NCBI RefSeq assembly: GCF_001050135.1
Contig: NZ_CP012040.1
Span: 4,853,001 to 4,917,000, forward strand
Direction: 5' to 3'
Source of the DNA: Cyclobacterium amurskyense
GTDB lineage: Bacteria; Bacteroidota; Bacteroidia; Cytophagales; Cyclobacteriaceae
Length of the DNA: 64,000 bases
The first letter of the stretch is position 1; each line of letters starts with the position of its first letter. A program made the translations under genes and the position numbers. This document shows, in pieces, positions 54,603 through 63,961 of this stretch. The notes beneath the pieces are model-generated. The model made no database searches and was not told where the DNA came from. It worked only from the letters and a program-made list of their open reading frames with translations.

Positions 54603-55703
54603 CTAAGCTATCTGTTGTTTGATGTTTCTATTTGGAATCTCTACAGTGAAAGTTGACCCTATACCAAATTCTGAATTTATTATTATTGATCCATCAAGGT
54701 TTTTTACAGATTTCTTAACCATGTATAAACCTAATCCCACTCCATCACTTGTCTTTTTGTTTATTTGATAGTTGCGCTTCATAAGTTTTGGAATATCGTC
54801 TTTTTTTATTCCAATCCCATTGTCTTCAACTTTTAGAATCGCTCGGTTTTCATCAGATGAAAAGCCAAATAATATAAATTTTTTAGCCTTATTATTATCA
54901 GAATATTTTATGGCATTACTTATTAAATTAGAAAGTATGGATCGAAACTCAATTTCGTTGGTATAGAACTGACCTGATTGTTGAATGTCTAGCTTGAGCT
55001 CAAGGCTATTCGATTTTAAAAGGTGCTCAATAGTCTCTATGTATTTAGACACCATACGTGCTACATCCACAGATTGAAAATCTTCTATAGTAGAGATGTG
55101 TTTTAAAGTTTCTTTTACAAAAGACCTTAAATTTGTACTGCCTTTTTCTATTAGATCTAAATACTCATTAACACTCTCAAGATCTTTTTCTGATTTTGAT
55201 AAATTGATTAGTCCCATGATTGAAGCCAAAGGATTCTGAATATCATGGACAATATTGTGCAAAGTAGTGTGAAGCCTTTCATTTATAATAAGAGTTTTAC
55301 TGTAATTCTTTTCAACTTTTAGCTCTGCATTTTTTCGATTGGTAATGTTAATATGGGCCAGTAATGTCAAATCAGGATTCCCTTCTACTTGAGTAACTCT
55401 AAGAATAAACCATCTACTTTCATTGGGAGAATGACACGGGTATTCAAGTTCAAAATAATCTAAATTCCGGTCGATTACTTGCTGAATACCATGTTTGGCA
55501 TCCTTGGCCATTTTTGTTTCGTGACCCTTTACAGCCTCGCAGGTAGATAAATAATTGTTATTAATTCCTGTCCGAGCATTGTCTCCTTTATTCTCCATGG
55601 AAAAGGTATGCCAAGCCTTATTTGTATATATTATATCCCCGGAATTATTAATTATTGCCATCGACTCTGTAATGGAATCTAATATTTCAAAATTGTTCAA
55701 CAT
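54603..55703 (-). CDS. PAS-domain sensor histidine kinase, soluble
   Basis: 366 residues with no membrane segment. A PAS domain occupies about 10-125 (MAIINNSGDIIYTNKAW, DYFELEYPCHSPNESRWFIL). The phosphoacceptor is H153 in HNIVHDIQNPLASIMGLINL. The ATP-binding domain shows N-box LISNAIKYS, G1 VEDNGIGI and G2 GVGLGLYMVKK. No response regulator is adjacent, so it is an orphan kinase. The soluble PAS suggests an intracellular signal such as redox state or a small metabolite. Confidence 0.9.
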   Translation of the reverse strand: MLNNFEILDSITESMAIINNSGDIIYTNKAWHTFSMENKGDNARTGINNNYLSTCEAVKGHETKMAKDAKHGIQQVIDRNLDYFELEYPCHSPNESRWFILRVTQVEGNPDLTLLAHINITNRKNAELKVEKNYSKTLIINERLHTTLHNIVHDIQNPLASIMGLINLSKSEKDLESVNEYLDLIEKGSTNLRSFVKETLKHISTIEDFQSVDVARMVSKYIETIEHLLKSNSLELKLDIQQSGQFYTNEIEFRSILSNLISNAIKYSDNNKAKKFILFGFSSDENRAILKVEDNGIGIKKDDIPKLMKRNYQINKKTSDGVGLGLYMVKKSVKNLDGSIIINSEFGIGSTFTVEIPNRNIKQQIA

Positions 55704-55785
55704 ACTTTTATTATCTTATGAGTTAAAAACCATGCCAAGCATTTTAGAATGGAACAATGGTATTATTGGGAAACAATTAAACTTA

Positions 55786-56877
55786 TCATTTAATTTTATT
55801 ATCTAACAAGTTCATTTTCACGCCTTCTGTTGTCATTTTAACCGGATTTATAAAACCACCCTCATCAAAAGTCATCTTGTCGATACAAGTTTCGCGATGA
55901 TTACCATTTGTTGTTCCCAATGGGCGACGGTGGTAAACTATATAGTATTCATCTGTATCAGGAATATTAATTACTGAGTGATGACCCGCGCCGGTGGCTA
56001 TACTTGGGTCTTGCTGTAATACTTTACCTATTCGCTTAAATGGACCGAAAGGAGTATCACCAATGGCATAGGCAACACTGTAATCTGGTCCGCCCCAATT
56101 TCCCTCAGACCACATAAAGTAATATTTATCATTTCGTTTGAATACGAAAGGCCCTTCAACATATTTATCAGGAGTTACCTCTTTAAATGTTTCTCCATCA
56201 TCAAAAGGCACTAAACTCAACAAATCATCGCTGAGTTGGACGATATTACAATGTTTCCAACCACCATAGTACATATAATGTTTACCATCATCATCTTTAA
56301 ATACAAATTGGTCAATCGGTTGAGCACCATTGTGGAAGGAATTAATCAATGGTTTTCCTATGGCATCTACAAATGGGCCAGCAGGATTATCTGCCACGGC
56401 TACTCCAATTCCCCCCATCTCATCATCGCTCTGAATGTCGTTGGCACCAAAAAACAAGTAATACTTCTCATTGGCCTTAATGATAGAAGGGGCCCAAATA
56501 GAATAGGCCGCCCATGAAACATCTTTGATGTCCAGAACCCGTGAATGTTTTTCCCAATTGATCAGATCTTTTGAAGAAAAAGCATCAAGAAAGGTTTGTT
56601 TAAGGTATTGAGGATTGATCGTGTTTTTTTGAAGTTCAAGTTGCTGTTCTGTTAATTCTGATGTATTATCCACATCTCCATAATCATCTGAAAAAGTGGG
56701 GTAAATCCAATATTGATCATCGAATATTATACCTTCAGGATCTGCATACCAGCCTGGGAAAACAGGGTTTCCTGAATAGATTTCATCTTCGTTTTCTTTT
56801 AATTCTTCCTTTTTCTGTGACTGGCAGGAAGAAAGTATGGTTACTGCAATTAAAAATGATAAGATAGGAGACTTCAT
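55786..56877 (-). CDS. Glycoside hydrolase family 43 lipoprotein
   Basis: Five-bladed beta-propeller glycosidase of 363 residues. The lipoprotein signal is MKSPILSFLIAVTILSSC (Cys18). Catalytic blocks are the general base Asp in GNPVFPGWYADPEG, the modulating Asp in AYSIWAPSII and the acid Glu in YVEGPFVFKRNDKYYFMWSEG. The C-terminus has SIATGAGHHSVINIP, the His-bearing loop near the metal site in arabinanases. Likely substrates are arabinan or xylan side chains. It lies 82 bp upstream of the sensor kinase on the same strand. Confidence 0.88.
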   Translation of the reverse strand: MKSPILSFLIAVTILSSCQSQKKEELKENEDEIYSGNPVFPGWYADPEGIIFDDQYWIYPTFSDDYGDVDNTSELTEQQLELQKNTINPQYLKQTFLDAFSSKDLINWEKHSRVLDIKDVSWAAYSIWAPSIIKANEKYYLFFGANDIQSDDEMGGIGVAVADNPAGPFVDAIGKPLINSFHNGAQPIDQFVFKDDDGKHYMYYGGWKHCNIVQLSDDLLSLVPFDDGETFKEVTPDKYVEGPFVFKRNDKYYFMWSEGNWGGPDYSVAYAIGDTPFGPFKRIGKVLQQDPSIATGAGHHSVINIPDTDEYYIVYHRRPLGTTNGNHRETCIDKMTFDEGGFINPVKMTTEGVKMNLLDNKIK

Positions 56878-57131
56878 TGGGTTTATAATCTTTTTTTTAA
56901 TGTATAGGCTTTGCTTAGCTGGGTATTGCCAAATAAAGCACTAGTAATTAAGTGACTTGTAGTTACAAAAGTGAATATAAGTTAAAAAGTTGATCGTTCC
57001 TATGGCTTGAATATCTGATTTCACGAGCTTATGTAAACCCAAACCTAGCTTATAAGTATGTTAAATGGAGCCTATATTGGTGTTAGTTTAAAAGGTTTAT
57101 TTAATTGTAGGTGAGTAATTTATAAAGAGGC

Positions 57132-57177
57132 GTAGGTTAGGTAAAGGCATTTAATATTTTGACTTTACCTAACCTAC
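57132..57177. terminator. Long perfect stem-loop downstream of fabF
   Basis: GTAGGTTAGGTAAAG is perfectly repeated in inverse (CTTTACCTAACCTAC) around a 16-nt loop. The T-run is missing. It lies 70 bp after the fabF stop, so it may be a terminator or a protein site. Nothing else is seen in the 370-bp gap 56878-57247. Confidence 0.55.
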
Positions 57178-57247
57178 AATTGATTGCTTCTAAAAACTTT
57201 TAAACAGATATTTTTACCGTAATGATGCAATTAAGGCGAAATAAATT

Positions 57248-58489
57248 TTAGATGCGCTTAAAGATAGTTGTTGCGTTATGGCCTCCAAAGCCAAAGGTGT
57301 TACTCATGGCCACATTTACTTTACTTTCTACTGCATCTTTTATCACAATAGGCATCGATTGAGGAATCTCAGGGTCTATCTCTAATGTGTTTATGGTAGG
57401 AGGAATGATGTTTTTTTGGATTGCCTTAATGGATAAAATAGCCTCAATAGCCCCTGCAGCTCCCATTAAATGGCCTGTCATTGATTTTGTAGCACTAATT
57501 TTAAAGTTTTTAAAATTGCTTTTGAATGTTTTATCGACGGCTTTCATCTCGCTAATATCCCCTACAGGTGTGGAGGTTGCATGTGCATTCAAATAGTTGA
57601 TTTCTTCTGGGTTAAGTTTGGCTTCTTCCATTGCCAATTCCATTGCTTTTATTGCTCCTATTCCTTCTGGATGGGTTGCAGAGATATGGTAAGCATCATC
57701 GGTCATTCCAGCACCTACTATTTCAGCATAAATCTTTGCTCCTCGCTTTTTTGCATGTTCATATTCTTCCAAAATCAATGCTCCAGCTCCTTCTCCCATT
57801 ACAAAACCATCCCGTTGTATATCAAAAGGGCGAGATGCCTGTTGGGGATTGTCATTTCGGGTAGACAATGCTTTCATGGCACTGAATCCTCCTACTGAGG
57901 ACTCTGTAATTGGCGCTTCCGAGCCACCGGTAACCATAATTTTAGCCTTGTTTAAGCGGATATAATTGAAAGCATCCATAATCGCAGAGTTGGAAGAGGC
58001 ACAAGCAGAAACCGCAGTGTAGTTGATTCCCATCAGTCCAAATTTCATGGAGATCATACCCGAAGCCATATTTACCAGTAATTTTGGAATAAAAAATGGA
58101 TTGAATCGTGGGTTTTTACCATTCTCAGCATAGTTGATGACTTCATCCTCAAAGGTTTGCATGCCTCCTTGTCCTGAACCCCAAATAACACCTATGTCAA
58201 AAGGAGAAAGGCTTTGTAAATCAAATCCGCTATCCTCTATGGCCTCTGCAGCCGAATAAAGTGCATATTGTGTAAATCGATCACTTCTTTTTATTTCGTT
58301 TCGGTTAAGTTTTGTCTCAGGACTGAATCCCTTTAACTCACTGGCAAAAGAGGTTTTGAATAGGGTAGGATCAAATTTGGAGATTTTCGATACGCCACTT
58401 TTACCATTGATGGCATTTTGCCAAAATTCGTCTACTGAATTTCCAATGGGAGTCAAAGCTCCCAATCCTGTTATTACGACTCTTTTCAT
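57248..58489 (-). CDS. fabF: 3-oxoacyl-ACP synthase II (KASII)
   Basis: Condensing enzyme of fatty acid elongation, 413 residues. The Cys-His-His triad is C163 (YTAVSACASSNSA), His in LNAHATSTPVGDISEM (about 303) and His in SMTGHLMGAAGAIEA (about 340). The start MKRVVITGLGALTPIGNS and the ending SNTFGFGGHNATTIFKRI are canonical. No acpP, fabG or fabD is adjacent, unlike the housekeeping fabF cluster, so this may be a second copy with a special role. That is inference. Confidence 0.92.
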   Translation of the reverse strand: MKRVVITGLGALTPIGNSVDEFWQNAINGKSGVSKISKFDPTLFKTSFASELKGFSPETKLNRNEIKRSDRFTQYALYSAAEAIEDSGFDLQSLSPFDIGVIWGSGQGGMQTFEDEVINYAENGKNPRFNPFFIPKLLVNMASGMISMKFGLMGINYTAVSACASSNSAIMDAFNYIRLNKAKIMVTGGSEAPITESSVGGFSAMKALSTRNDNPQQASRPFDIQRDGFVMGEGAGALILEEYEHAKKRGAKIYAEIVGAGMTDDAYHISATHPEGIGAIKAMELAMEEAKLNPEEINYLNAHATSTPVGDISEMKAVDKTFKSNFKNFKISATKSMTGHLMGAAGAIEAILSIKAIQKNIIPPTINTLEIDPEIPQSMPIVIKDAVESKVNVAMSNTFGFGGHNATTIFKRI

Positions 58490-59092
58490 AGGTTCTTTTT
58501 TTACTGGAATAGCGTTAAAGTAGATTTTGGGACTTAATAATCATTGAAGGGTGCAATTTTAATACTTCTTTGATTATAAGTAAAACAAGCGCCATTGTTT
58601 AAACGACCTTCCTTATTAATTTGATATTAACCATTACTATTCGGCTTACTAGTCATGATTAACTTATGGTTATTGATTACTTTTTAAGTTATCTCCTTCT
58701 TGTTAATTGCTTTTTCAGCCCATTATTTTAAATCAGGGCAAAACTAACCAGTCGTTTTGAAGCAAAAAACTTTTTCACTAGTATTTTGTCTTTGCCTTAG
58801 TATTCAACCATTGGAAATTTGCATGGATTTTACTTCTTATGAGGGTAAACAATGGGATTGCGATAAAATCATTATTTAGCCATTGAAGGCATCAAAAGGC
58901 AAATGCTAATTGCCCTTTATACCGGGTATTTAATATTCAGGAAATTGCTATCTCCTTTTGAAATAATAGCTATTAAACCATTTCCTTATTTAGGTTGAAT
59001 AGGCCGTTTGGTAATATAAATAAACAACTAATTAGTCAGCTCCTTTGCATTTTATTATTTTGGACCTGCATTCTTACCTATAATTTGTCTTT
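58490..59092. other. Intergenic region between fabF and the CE15 pseudogene
   Basis: 603 bp, AT-rich, no credible gene or repeat. On the minus strand TAGTTTTG (58746-58739) fits TAnnTTTG but has no properly spaced -33 box, so it is only a weak promoter candidate for fabF. Confidence 0.4.
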
Positions 59093-60343
59093 ATGAGTAT
59101 TCGAAGTTTATTGCTTTACCTGATAACCGTTTTGTCTTTTACAGTTTTGAAGAGGCAAATGTGGGAGATTATACGCTTCCAGACCCATTATTAGACAAAA
59201 AGGGTCAGAAAATAACAAATACAAGTGCTTGGGAAGGCATAAGACGAAATGAGATTTTGCAAGATTTTTCGGAATTGATGTATGGGCAAATGCCTGAATT
59301 TGCTGTCAATCAGAAAGCTGAAGTCATTGCTGTTCGTAAAGATGCATTAGACGGTTTAGGCACACGTACAATCATTAACCTTAGCTTTTTTTGATGATCC
59401 TTCTGCACCAACTATCAAGTTGATGGTCTATATTCCAAATGCTGCTAAGAAGCCTGTACCTATGGTTATGAAGATGAATTGGTATGGGAACAGTAGCCTG
59501 GAGAAAGACCCATCAATTCCACATTCTACAAAGTGGATAACACCTATCGCAGAAAAGGGGAGTGTTGACAATCAGGTTACGGAAGCCACAAGAGGCATTA
59601 ATGCCTACCGCTTCCCAGATTTGAAGGAGTTGATGAAACGTGGATATGGATTGGCCACTTTTTATTATGGAGATGTGGAGCCTGACCATATTGATGGATG
59701 GAAAGATGGTATCCGTGGTTATGTCATGCGCAGCTCAGGAAAATCAAAATTGGAGCCCAATGCCTGGGGTGCTTTGGGTGCCTGGGCTTGGGGTATGAGT
59801 CGTGCCCTGGATTACCTAGAAACGAACACTGCGATAGATGCCAATAGGGTTGCCCTTATTGGTCATTCAAGACATTGGAAAGCGGTTCTTTGGGCAGGAG
59901 CCTAGGATCAACGTGTTGCGGTGGTGATTTCAAATAGCAGTGGAGAAGGAGGGGCCTCATTAGCAAGGAGTAATTTTGGGGAAAACATTGCCTATAGTAT
60001 AGGTCATGCATCTTGGAGATATTGTGAGCAGTTCCGCAATTTTATTGACAGTGCAGAAGCACTTCCTTTTGACCAGCATATGCTGTTGTCGATGATCGCA
60101 CCAAGGCCGCTGTATGTAGGCAGTTCTACAAGAGATCTTCTTGCCGATCCTAAAGGTGAATTCCTTAGTACCCTGCATGCAGGACCTGTCTATGGATTAT
60201 ACGGTCTCCGTGGCTTGGAGACCAATGAATTGCCAGGACCGGATACCTCGATAGGGAACCATATACGTTACCACATACGTACAGGAGATCATGACTTGAC
60301 CTCATTTGATTTGCAGTTTATGGACACTTATTTTCTAAACTGA
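59093..60343 (+). pseudogene. CE15 (glucuronoyl/acetylxylan) esterase, broken by two frameshifts and a TAG
   Basis: Gene for a secreted carbohydrate esterase of about 417 residues when repaired. A signal peptide (MSIRSLLLYLITVLSF) starts at 59093. One base is missing at the T-run 59145-59148 before EEANVGDYTLPDPLLD. One T is extra in the T7 run 59386-59392, where the frame should continue FFDDPSAPTIKLMVYIPN. A TAG at 59903-59905 follows the catalytic block IGHSRHWKAVLWAGA, then DQRVAVVISNSSGEGGAS. The family His is in TGDHDLTSFD. GHSR-HW replaces the usual GHSRLG. All three lesions are clear, so it is a pseudogene unless the sequence has errors. Confidence 0.85.
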
Positions 60344-60437
60344 AAGTATAGAGATGGTCTTGGTAAGTGACCAATAACAAGAGTTGGCTTGAATATGGAG
60401 TTCAAGTACTTAATAAATGAGGAATTGGGTGCTTAGA

Positions 60438-60941
60438 CTAGAATAAAGTGAGGCCAAAGTTTTTTGCAAGAATATTCTCGAATTGCTGTAGGTCTAGTAG
60501 CAATTCTTGTTGAATTTTGGTTATCGATAAATCGACTTTTTTGTTTTGCAATTGCTTCTCCAATTCGACCATTTTAAAATAAAATGAATCGGATTGTAGC
60601 GCATAATTTTGCTCTACTAGTTTTACTTCTATATCCTTTCGTTTTTGTCTTACTACCTTAACAATTTCAACGGCTGCATCAAATTCAACTTCCTTCTTTT
60701 CGACGGATTTTAATAGTCCACATTCAAATTTGGCACAATGTTTTGGCCTTTGTGAATAAACAGTACAGCCATCACAATATTTTTTGCAGGGTTGAAGAAA
60801 AAAGCCATTGCCTTTTTCCTCCTCGATAGCCATTATTTTTTTTATTGCTGGCATTTCTTCAGGATCGAGTTCTACAAACCCAATCAAAGTACCATCACAA
60901 CAGCTTCCGCAAGCCAAGCAAATATTCATTGAATCATTCAT
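60438..60941 (-). CDS. YkgJ-family cysteine cluster protein
   Basis: 167 residues, with eight Cys in the first 100 residues: CLACGSCCDG at about 8-17, CKKYCDGCTVY at about 52-62 and CAKFECGLL near 70. These motifs are the YkgJ zinc- or iron-sulfur-binding cluster. The C-terminal half is helical and charged (MVELEKQLQNKKVDLS). The function of the family is not established. It is a single gene transcribed toward the CE15 remnant. Confidence 0.88.
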   Translation of the reverse strand: MNDSMNICLACGSCCDGTLIGFVELDPEEMPAIKKIMAIEEEKGNGFFLQPCKKYCDGCTVYSQRPKHCAKFECGLLKSVEKKEVEFDAAVEIVKVVRQKRKDIEVKLVEQNYALQSDSFYFKMVELEKQLQNKKVDLSITKIQQELLLDLQQFENILAKNFGLTLF

Positions 60942-61248
60942 TTTTATTGATTTAAAATCTTTTCTTAAGCTTGCTTTTGAGGAGTGCTAAATTCCTTAAT
61001 AGGTCTTATGACAGTGCTTTAGCCTTTTTTTTCGCTGAATTAAGGGGGCATTAAATAGAAAAATTGTTGCTTTCCAGCTTAAGGCAAGGAGCTTTATGCA
61101 TGTTTAGAATTGCAAATATAGCTCAAATATTGTTCGTTCTGGTGAATTAATATTTATGCTATGGGTCTTTAATTGGCGAAAGGTTAGGTAAACTTGAATT
61201 CTTTCCCAGCATTTAGCAATGCCTATTTTTGTGTAAGGGAAGAAATAA

Positions 61249-61285
61249 CCCGAAAAATGCAATAGGTTAATTTATTTTGTGTAAA
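61249..61285 (+). repeat. Remnant of the MITE-like element (left end only)
   Basis: CCCGAAAAATGCAATAGG followed by TTAATTTATTTTGTG matches only the first 20-35 bp of copies A-G with mismatches. No right end is found, so it is a truncated copy. Confidence 0.55.
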
Positions 61286-61354
61286 TACTATTTCCTTTTA
61301 TCCCTAGGAAACAATAAATGGGTAAAGTGGCTCATTTTACCAATGAAATATTAT

Positions 61355-61590
61355 TCAGTTATTCCATTTTCCTGATAAGAAATTAACAGATGTATCGATA
61401 AAAAGATCGCCCAATGGACTGTCATGTTGGTGGGTAGAATAGTCAAAGTTTGACATAATCCATAAATAGGATTCTGGGATAGCTTTAGAAAGATGCAAAG
61501 CTATATCGAGGGCAATAATTGGATACCTAATACCATTAATTATCAAAGTTGGACAATTGATTGTGGAAAGGTAAAGAATTGCCTATAGAT
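61355..61590 (-). pseudogene. C-terminal fragment of an alpha/beta hydrolase
   Basis: About 75 codons that read YLSTINCPTLIINGIRYPII then LHLSKAIPESYLWIM. This corresponds to the last strand-and-loop block of alpha/beta hydrolases (CPTLIIxGxRDPIVP... A..IP.A.L), with the Asp position replaced by Tyr and the catalytic His region altered (FDYSTHQHDSPLG). No nucleophile domain lies upstream; the sequence directly upstream is the end of the arylsulfotransferase gene. It is a decayed remnant. Confidence 0.7.
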
Positions 61591-61598
61591 AGGAGGAA

Positions 61599-62840
61599 TT
61601 AAAAGCCCAATGCGGTAATGGCAGGGTCATTCGCGTAAAATACATAAGCCCTCCAAATTGTAGCATAGTTTGTTTTGTAAAACCAATCGGTGTCTCCTCC
61701 ATCCGTTACTTCCCATAGAGTACCATCCCGCCCCTCAGCGATCAGCGTATTTCCATTCTTCATTCTCACCGCACTGGAAAGGCCAGAAGAGTAAAGGTCA
61801 TTGTCAGTAAAACTCCATACTACATTTGGTTCATTGTCTTGGCCTGCTACCAAATTGTAAGGGGGATTTAATTCGTATTCGACAACCTCAGATTGGTTTC
61901 CATATACACTGTTGGCATAAGCCAACATGTTACCAGATTTCAATAGGTTTGGATAATGTACATTATTTAGTGTGGACTTACCAATATTGTCATAGGTCTC
62001 AGGGTTGCCAAAACGGTAGACAAGATCACCTCCAAGTCCATAATTTCCTCCGGAATTAGTGCTGGCTTCAGCTGTAGAAGTACTGTGGTCCAAAACCCAT
62101 ATTTCGCTATAATTATTAACTGTTAAATAGAGAAGGTTGTTTTTTTCATCCAAGGTCAAGCCGTTGATGTGCATAATGTCTCCATTGTTCCTTGTTTGAT
62201 AGTTATAATTTACATCAATCTTGTTAGGGTTTTCAGCTATACTTCCATAATTAGCTTTTGTCTCGTCCAGGTCCTGAATTATATGATCCATGGCATGCCA
62301 TTCCCATACAATCTCCTGTGTAAGGGGATTCAATTCTATAATCGATTCAGGATTTAGATTATAACTTCCTCCAAATCCTTCTTCTGCGGCCTCTGTTTGG
62401 CTAATTTCTCCCCAAGCGGGAAAGATTATATTCCCATTGGATAAATATTCAACATCGTGGTGAGCTGTGTAGTCTGAAGAAGAGTAGGAGACTTCCCATT
62501 CGATAGACTGATCAGCATTGATCTTTCGAAAAATACCACCATAACCTCCATAGGTGATTGATGCATTGTTGTCCTTAAGGCAAACTAACATACTCCCATC
62601 CGAGAGCATGTTAATATCATTGCCCAAATTACTGTTAAAATCCCAATTGAAGAGTTCATCTCCTGCGTAGTTAATTAGATGCGCCTCATTGTTTTGCTGA
62701 TCAGCGATTAAAAAATAGGTGTCCTCATCAGCTGTCTTTTCCATTTCAAAATCGTTTCCTTCTAAACTATCCTCATTACAAGAACCAAGAAGCGTTAATC
62801 CTAAAAAGGCAGTATTGATCCAAAATTTTTTCATTTTCAT
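61599..62840 (-). CDS. Arylsulfotransferase (ASST)-like lipoprotein
   Basis: 413-residue exported beta-propeller protein. The signal peptide ends at a lipobox (GLTLLGSC, Cys21). Blades carry repeated DGSMLV, NGNIIFPAWGE, NGDIMHINGLTLDEKNNLL and NGNTLIAEGRDG motifs. His residues of TAHHDVEYLSNG, WEWHAMDHIIQD and GDIMHINGL match the positions used by ASST enzymes, which transfer sulfate between phenols without PAPS. It could also be a sulfate-ester binder. It is divergent from the J-domain/KTSC gene. Confidence 0.75.
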   Translation of the reverse strand: MKMKKFWINTAFLGLTLLGSCNEDSLEGNDFEMEKTADEDTYFLIADQQNNEAHLINYAGDELFNWDFNSNLGNDINMLSDGSMLVCLKDNNASITYGGYGGIFRKINADQSIEWEVSYSSSDYTAHHDVEYLSNGNIIFPAWGEISQTEAAEEGFGGSYNLNPESIIELNPLTQEIVWEWHAMDHIIQDLDETKANYGSIAENPNKIDVNYNYQTRNNGDIMHINGLTLDEKNNLLYLTVNNYSEIWVLDHSTSTAEASTNSGGNYGLGGDLVYRFGNPETYDNIGKSTLNNVHYPNLLKSGNMLAYANSVYGNQSEVVEYELNPPYNLVAGQDNEPNVVWSFTDNDLYSSGLSSAVRMKNGNTLIAEGRDGTLWEVTDGGDTDWFYKTNYATIWRAYVFYANDPAITALGF

Positions 62841-63205
62841 TTATTAATCATATTCAACATATGACCCAATTTTAAAAACCGAATCTGTCTGGTTTAATAG
62901 ACGCAGTTAATTAATAAATCCCTTGGAGGAGGCATGGAAAAAAAAATATTTGCCTGATTTCATTTTAATAATATTCATAATTAAAAACTTAAAACAAGGC
63001 GCTTAGCTCGGTTTAGTTTGATTACAATTTGGCCTGGGTATATTTTGTGGTTGATTGGATATTGTTGCGGAAAATTACTCAAAAAGGAAGTTTTAAGTAT
63101 TTAAAGTAGGTTTTATCGATTTTGTACGCTTCAAATAATCAACTGATATACTGGTGATTATCAATAAAGTTCTTGTTCTATAGTAATTAAAGTAAAATTA
63201 AGCCG
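62841..63205. other. Intergenic region between divergent genes
   Basis: 365 bp, AT-rich. I see no gene or repeat. It must contain the promoters of the arylsulfotransferase and the KTSC gene; only the latter's -7 box is recognisable. Confidence 0.4.
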
Positions 63206-63213
63206 TACTTTTG
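63206..63213 (+). promoter_or_regulatory. -7 box of the KTSC gene promoter
   Basis: TACTTTTG exactly matches TAnnTTTG and lies 21 bp before the ATG at 63235. No TTG -33 element is found 19-21 bp further upstream. Confidence 0.4.
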
Positions 63214-63234
63214 CGCCCGAATATAAAATGTCAG

Positions 63235-63684
63235 ATGAAGCGCATAAACGAATACAAAAAACTCTTCGGAGTTGAAAAGGAAATCGAATTGACGACCTTG
63301 AAAAAGACTTACCGTGATTTAGTTAAGATGTGGCATCCTGACAAATTTCAAAATGGTGATCCTTTACAGGTAGAAGCAGAATTGCAAAGCCGTAGAATTA
63401 TTGATGGTTATCATTTTTTGGTGAGTATAGCACCTGAGACTGTAGCTGCAAATTCTGAAGCATATACAGAAACCATCAATAACGCTGGAATTGCTGATTA
63501 TTGGCACAAGGGGATGTTGTTGGAAATCACTTTTATGGATGGGTCTACTTACGAGTACTTCGGTGTGACCAAACAAGTCTATCAAAAAATGATTAATAGT
63601 GATAAGGTAAATCGTTTTGCTAAACGAAATATTTATCCAAAATACGTCTTTAGAAAAACCAAGAAAAGTTTGGAAACTGCTTAA
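63235..63684 (+). CDS. J-domain plus KTSC-domain protein
   Basis: About 149 residues. Residues 1-70 form a DnaJ-like J domain with the HPD motif (LVKMWHPDKFQNGD), so it could stimulate an Hsp70. Residues about 90-140 form a KTSC domain (ITFMDGSTYEYFGVTKQVYQKM, shortened by reading frame choice here to GSTYEYFGV). The ATG at 63235 is preferred over a TTG at 63211, since the -7 promoter box overlaps the latter. The KTSC function is unknown. The gene is followed by a MITE copy. Confidence 0.85.
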   Translation: MKRINEYKKLFGVEKEIELTTLKKTYRDLVKMWHPDKFQNGDPLQVEAELQSRRIIDGYHFLVSIAPETVAANSEAYTETINNAGIADYWHKGMLLEITFMDGSTYEYFGVTKQVYQKMINSDKVNRFAKRNIYPKYVFRKTKKSLETA

Positions 63685-63708
63685 TACACATGGTTTATAG
63701 AAGTTAAA

Positions 63709-63882
63709 CCCGAAATATGTAATAGACATTCTATAACGTGCTGAAATCGCTTTAAAATACCCAATCGTTGCTGTTTAGAGATTTCACCATAGCGGTGCTA
63801 TGCTAAAATCTCCAAACAGTCTGATTTTCTTGCGATTGCAACACTTCCCGTAAACACGGGAAATCCTATTACATAATCCGGG
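63709..63882 (+). repeat. MITE-like palindromic element, copy G (internally deleted)
   Basis: 174 bp from CCCGAAATATGTAATAGAC to CATAATCCGGG. The second hairpin (GTCAGG) is absent, while CCCGT-AAAC-ACGGG is kept. Flanked by perfect TTAAA direct repeats (63704-63708 and 63883-63887). Confidence 0.88.
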
Positions 63883-63925
63883 TTAAATTCAATAATAAAT
63901 TTCGTTTTTATACCAATATTTAAAC

Positions 63926-63961
63926 AACAAAGCTGGAGCAATTGCCGCAGCTTTGTTGTTA
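63926..63961 (+). terminator. Stem-loop terminator candidate
   Basis: AACAACAAAGCTG paired with CAGCTTTGTTGTT around a loop of about 10 nt. It lies beyond MITE copy G and could end the KTSC-gene transcript or that of a gene past the window edge. Confidence 0.6.
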
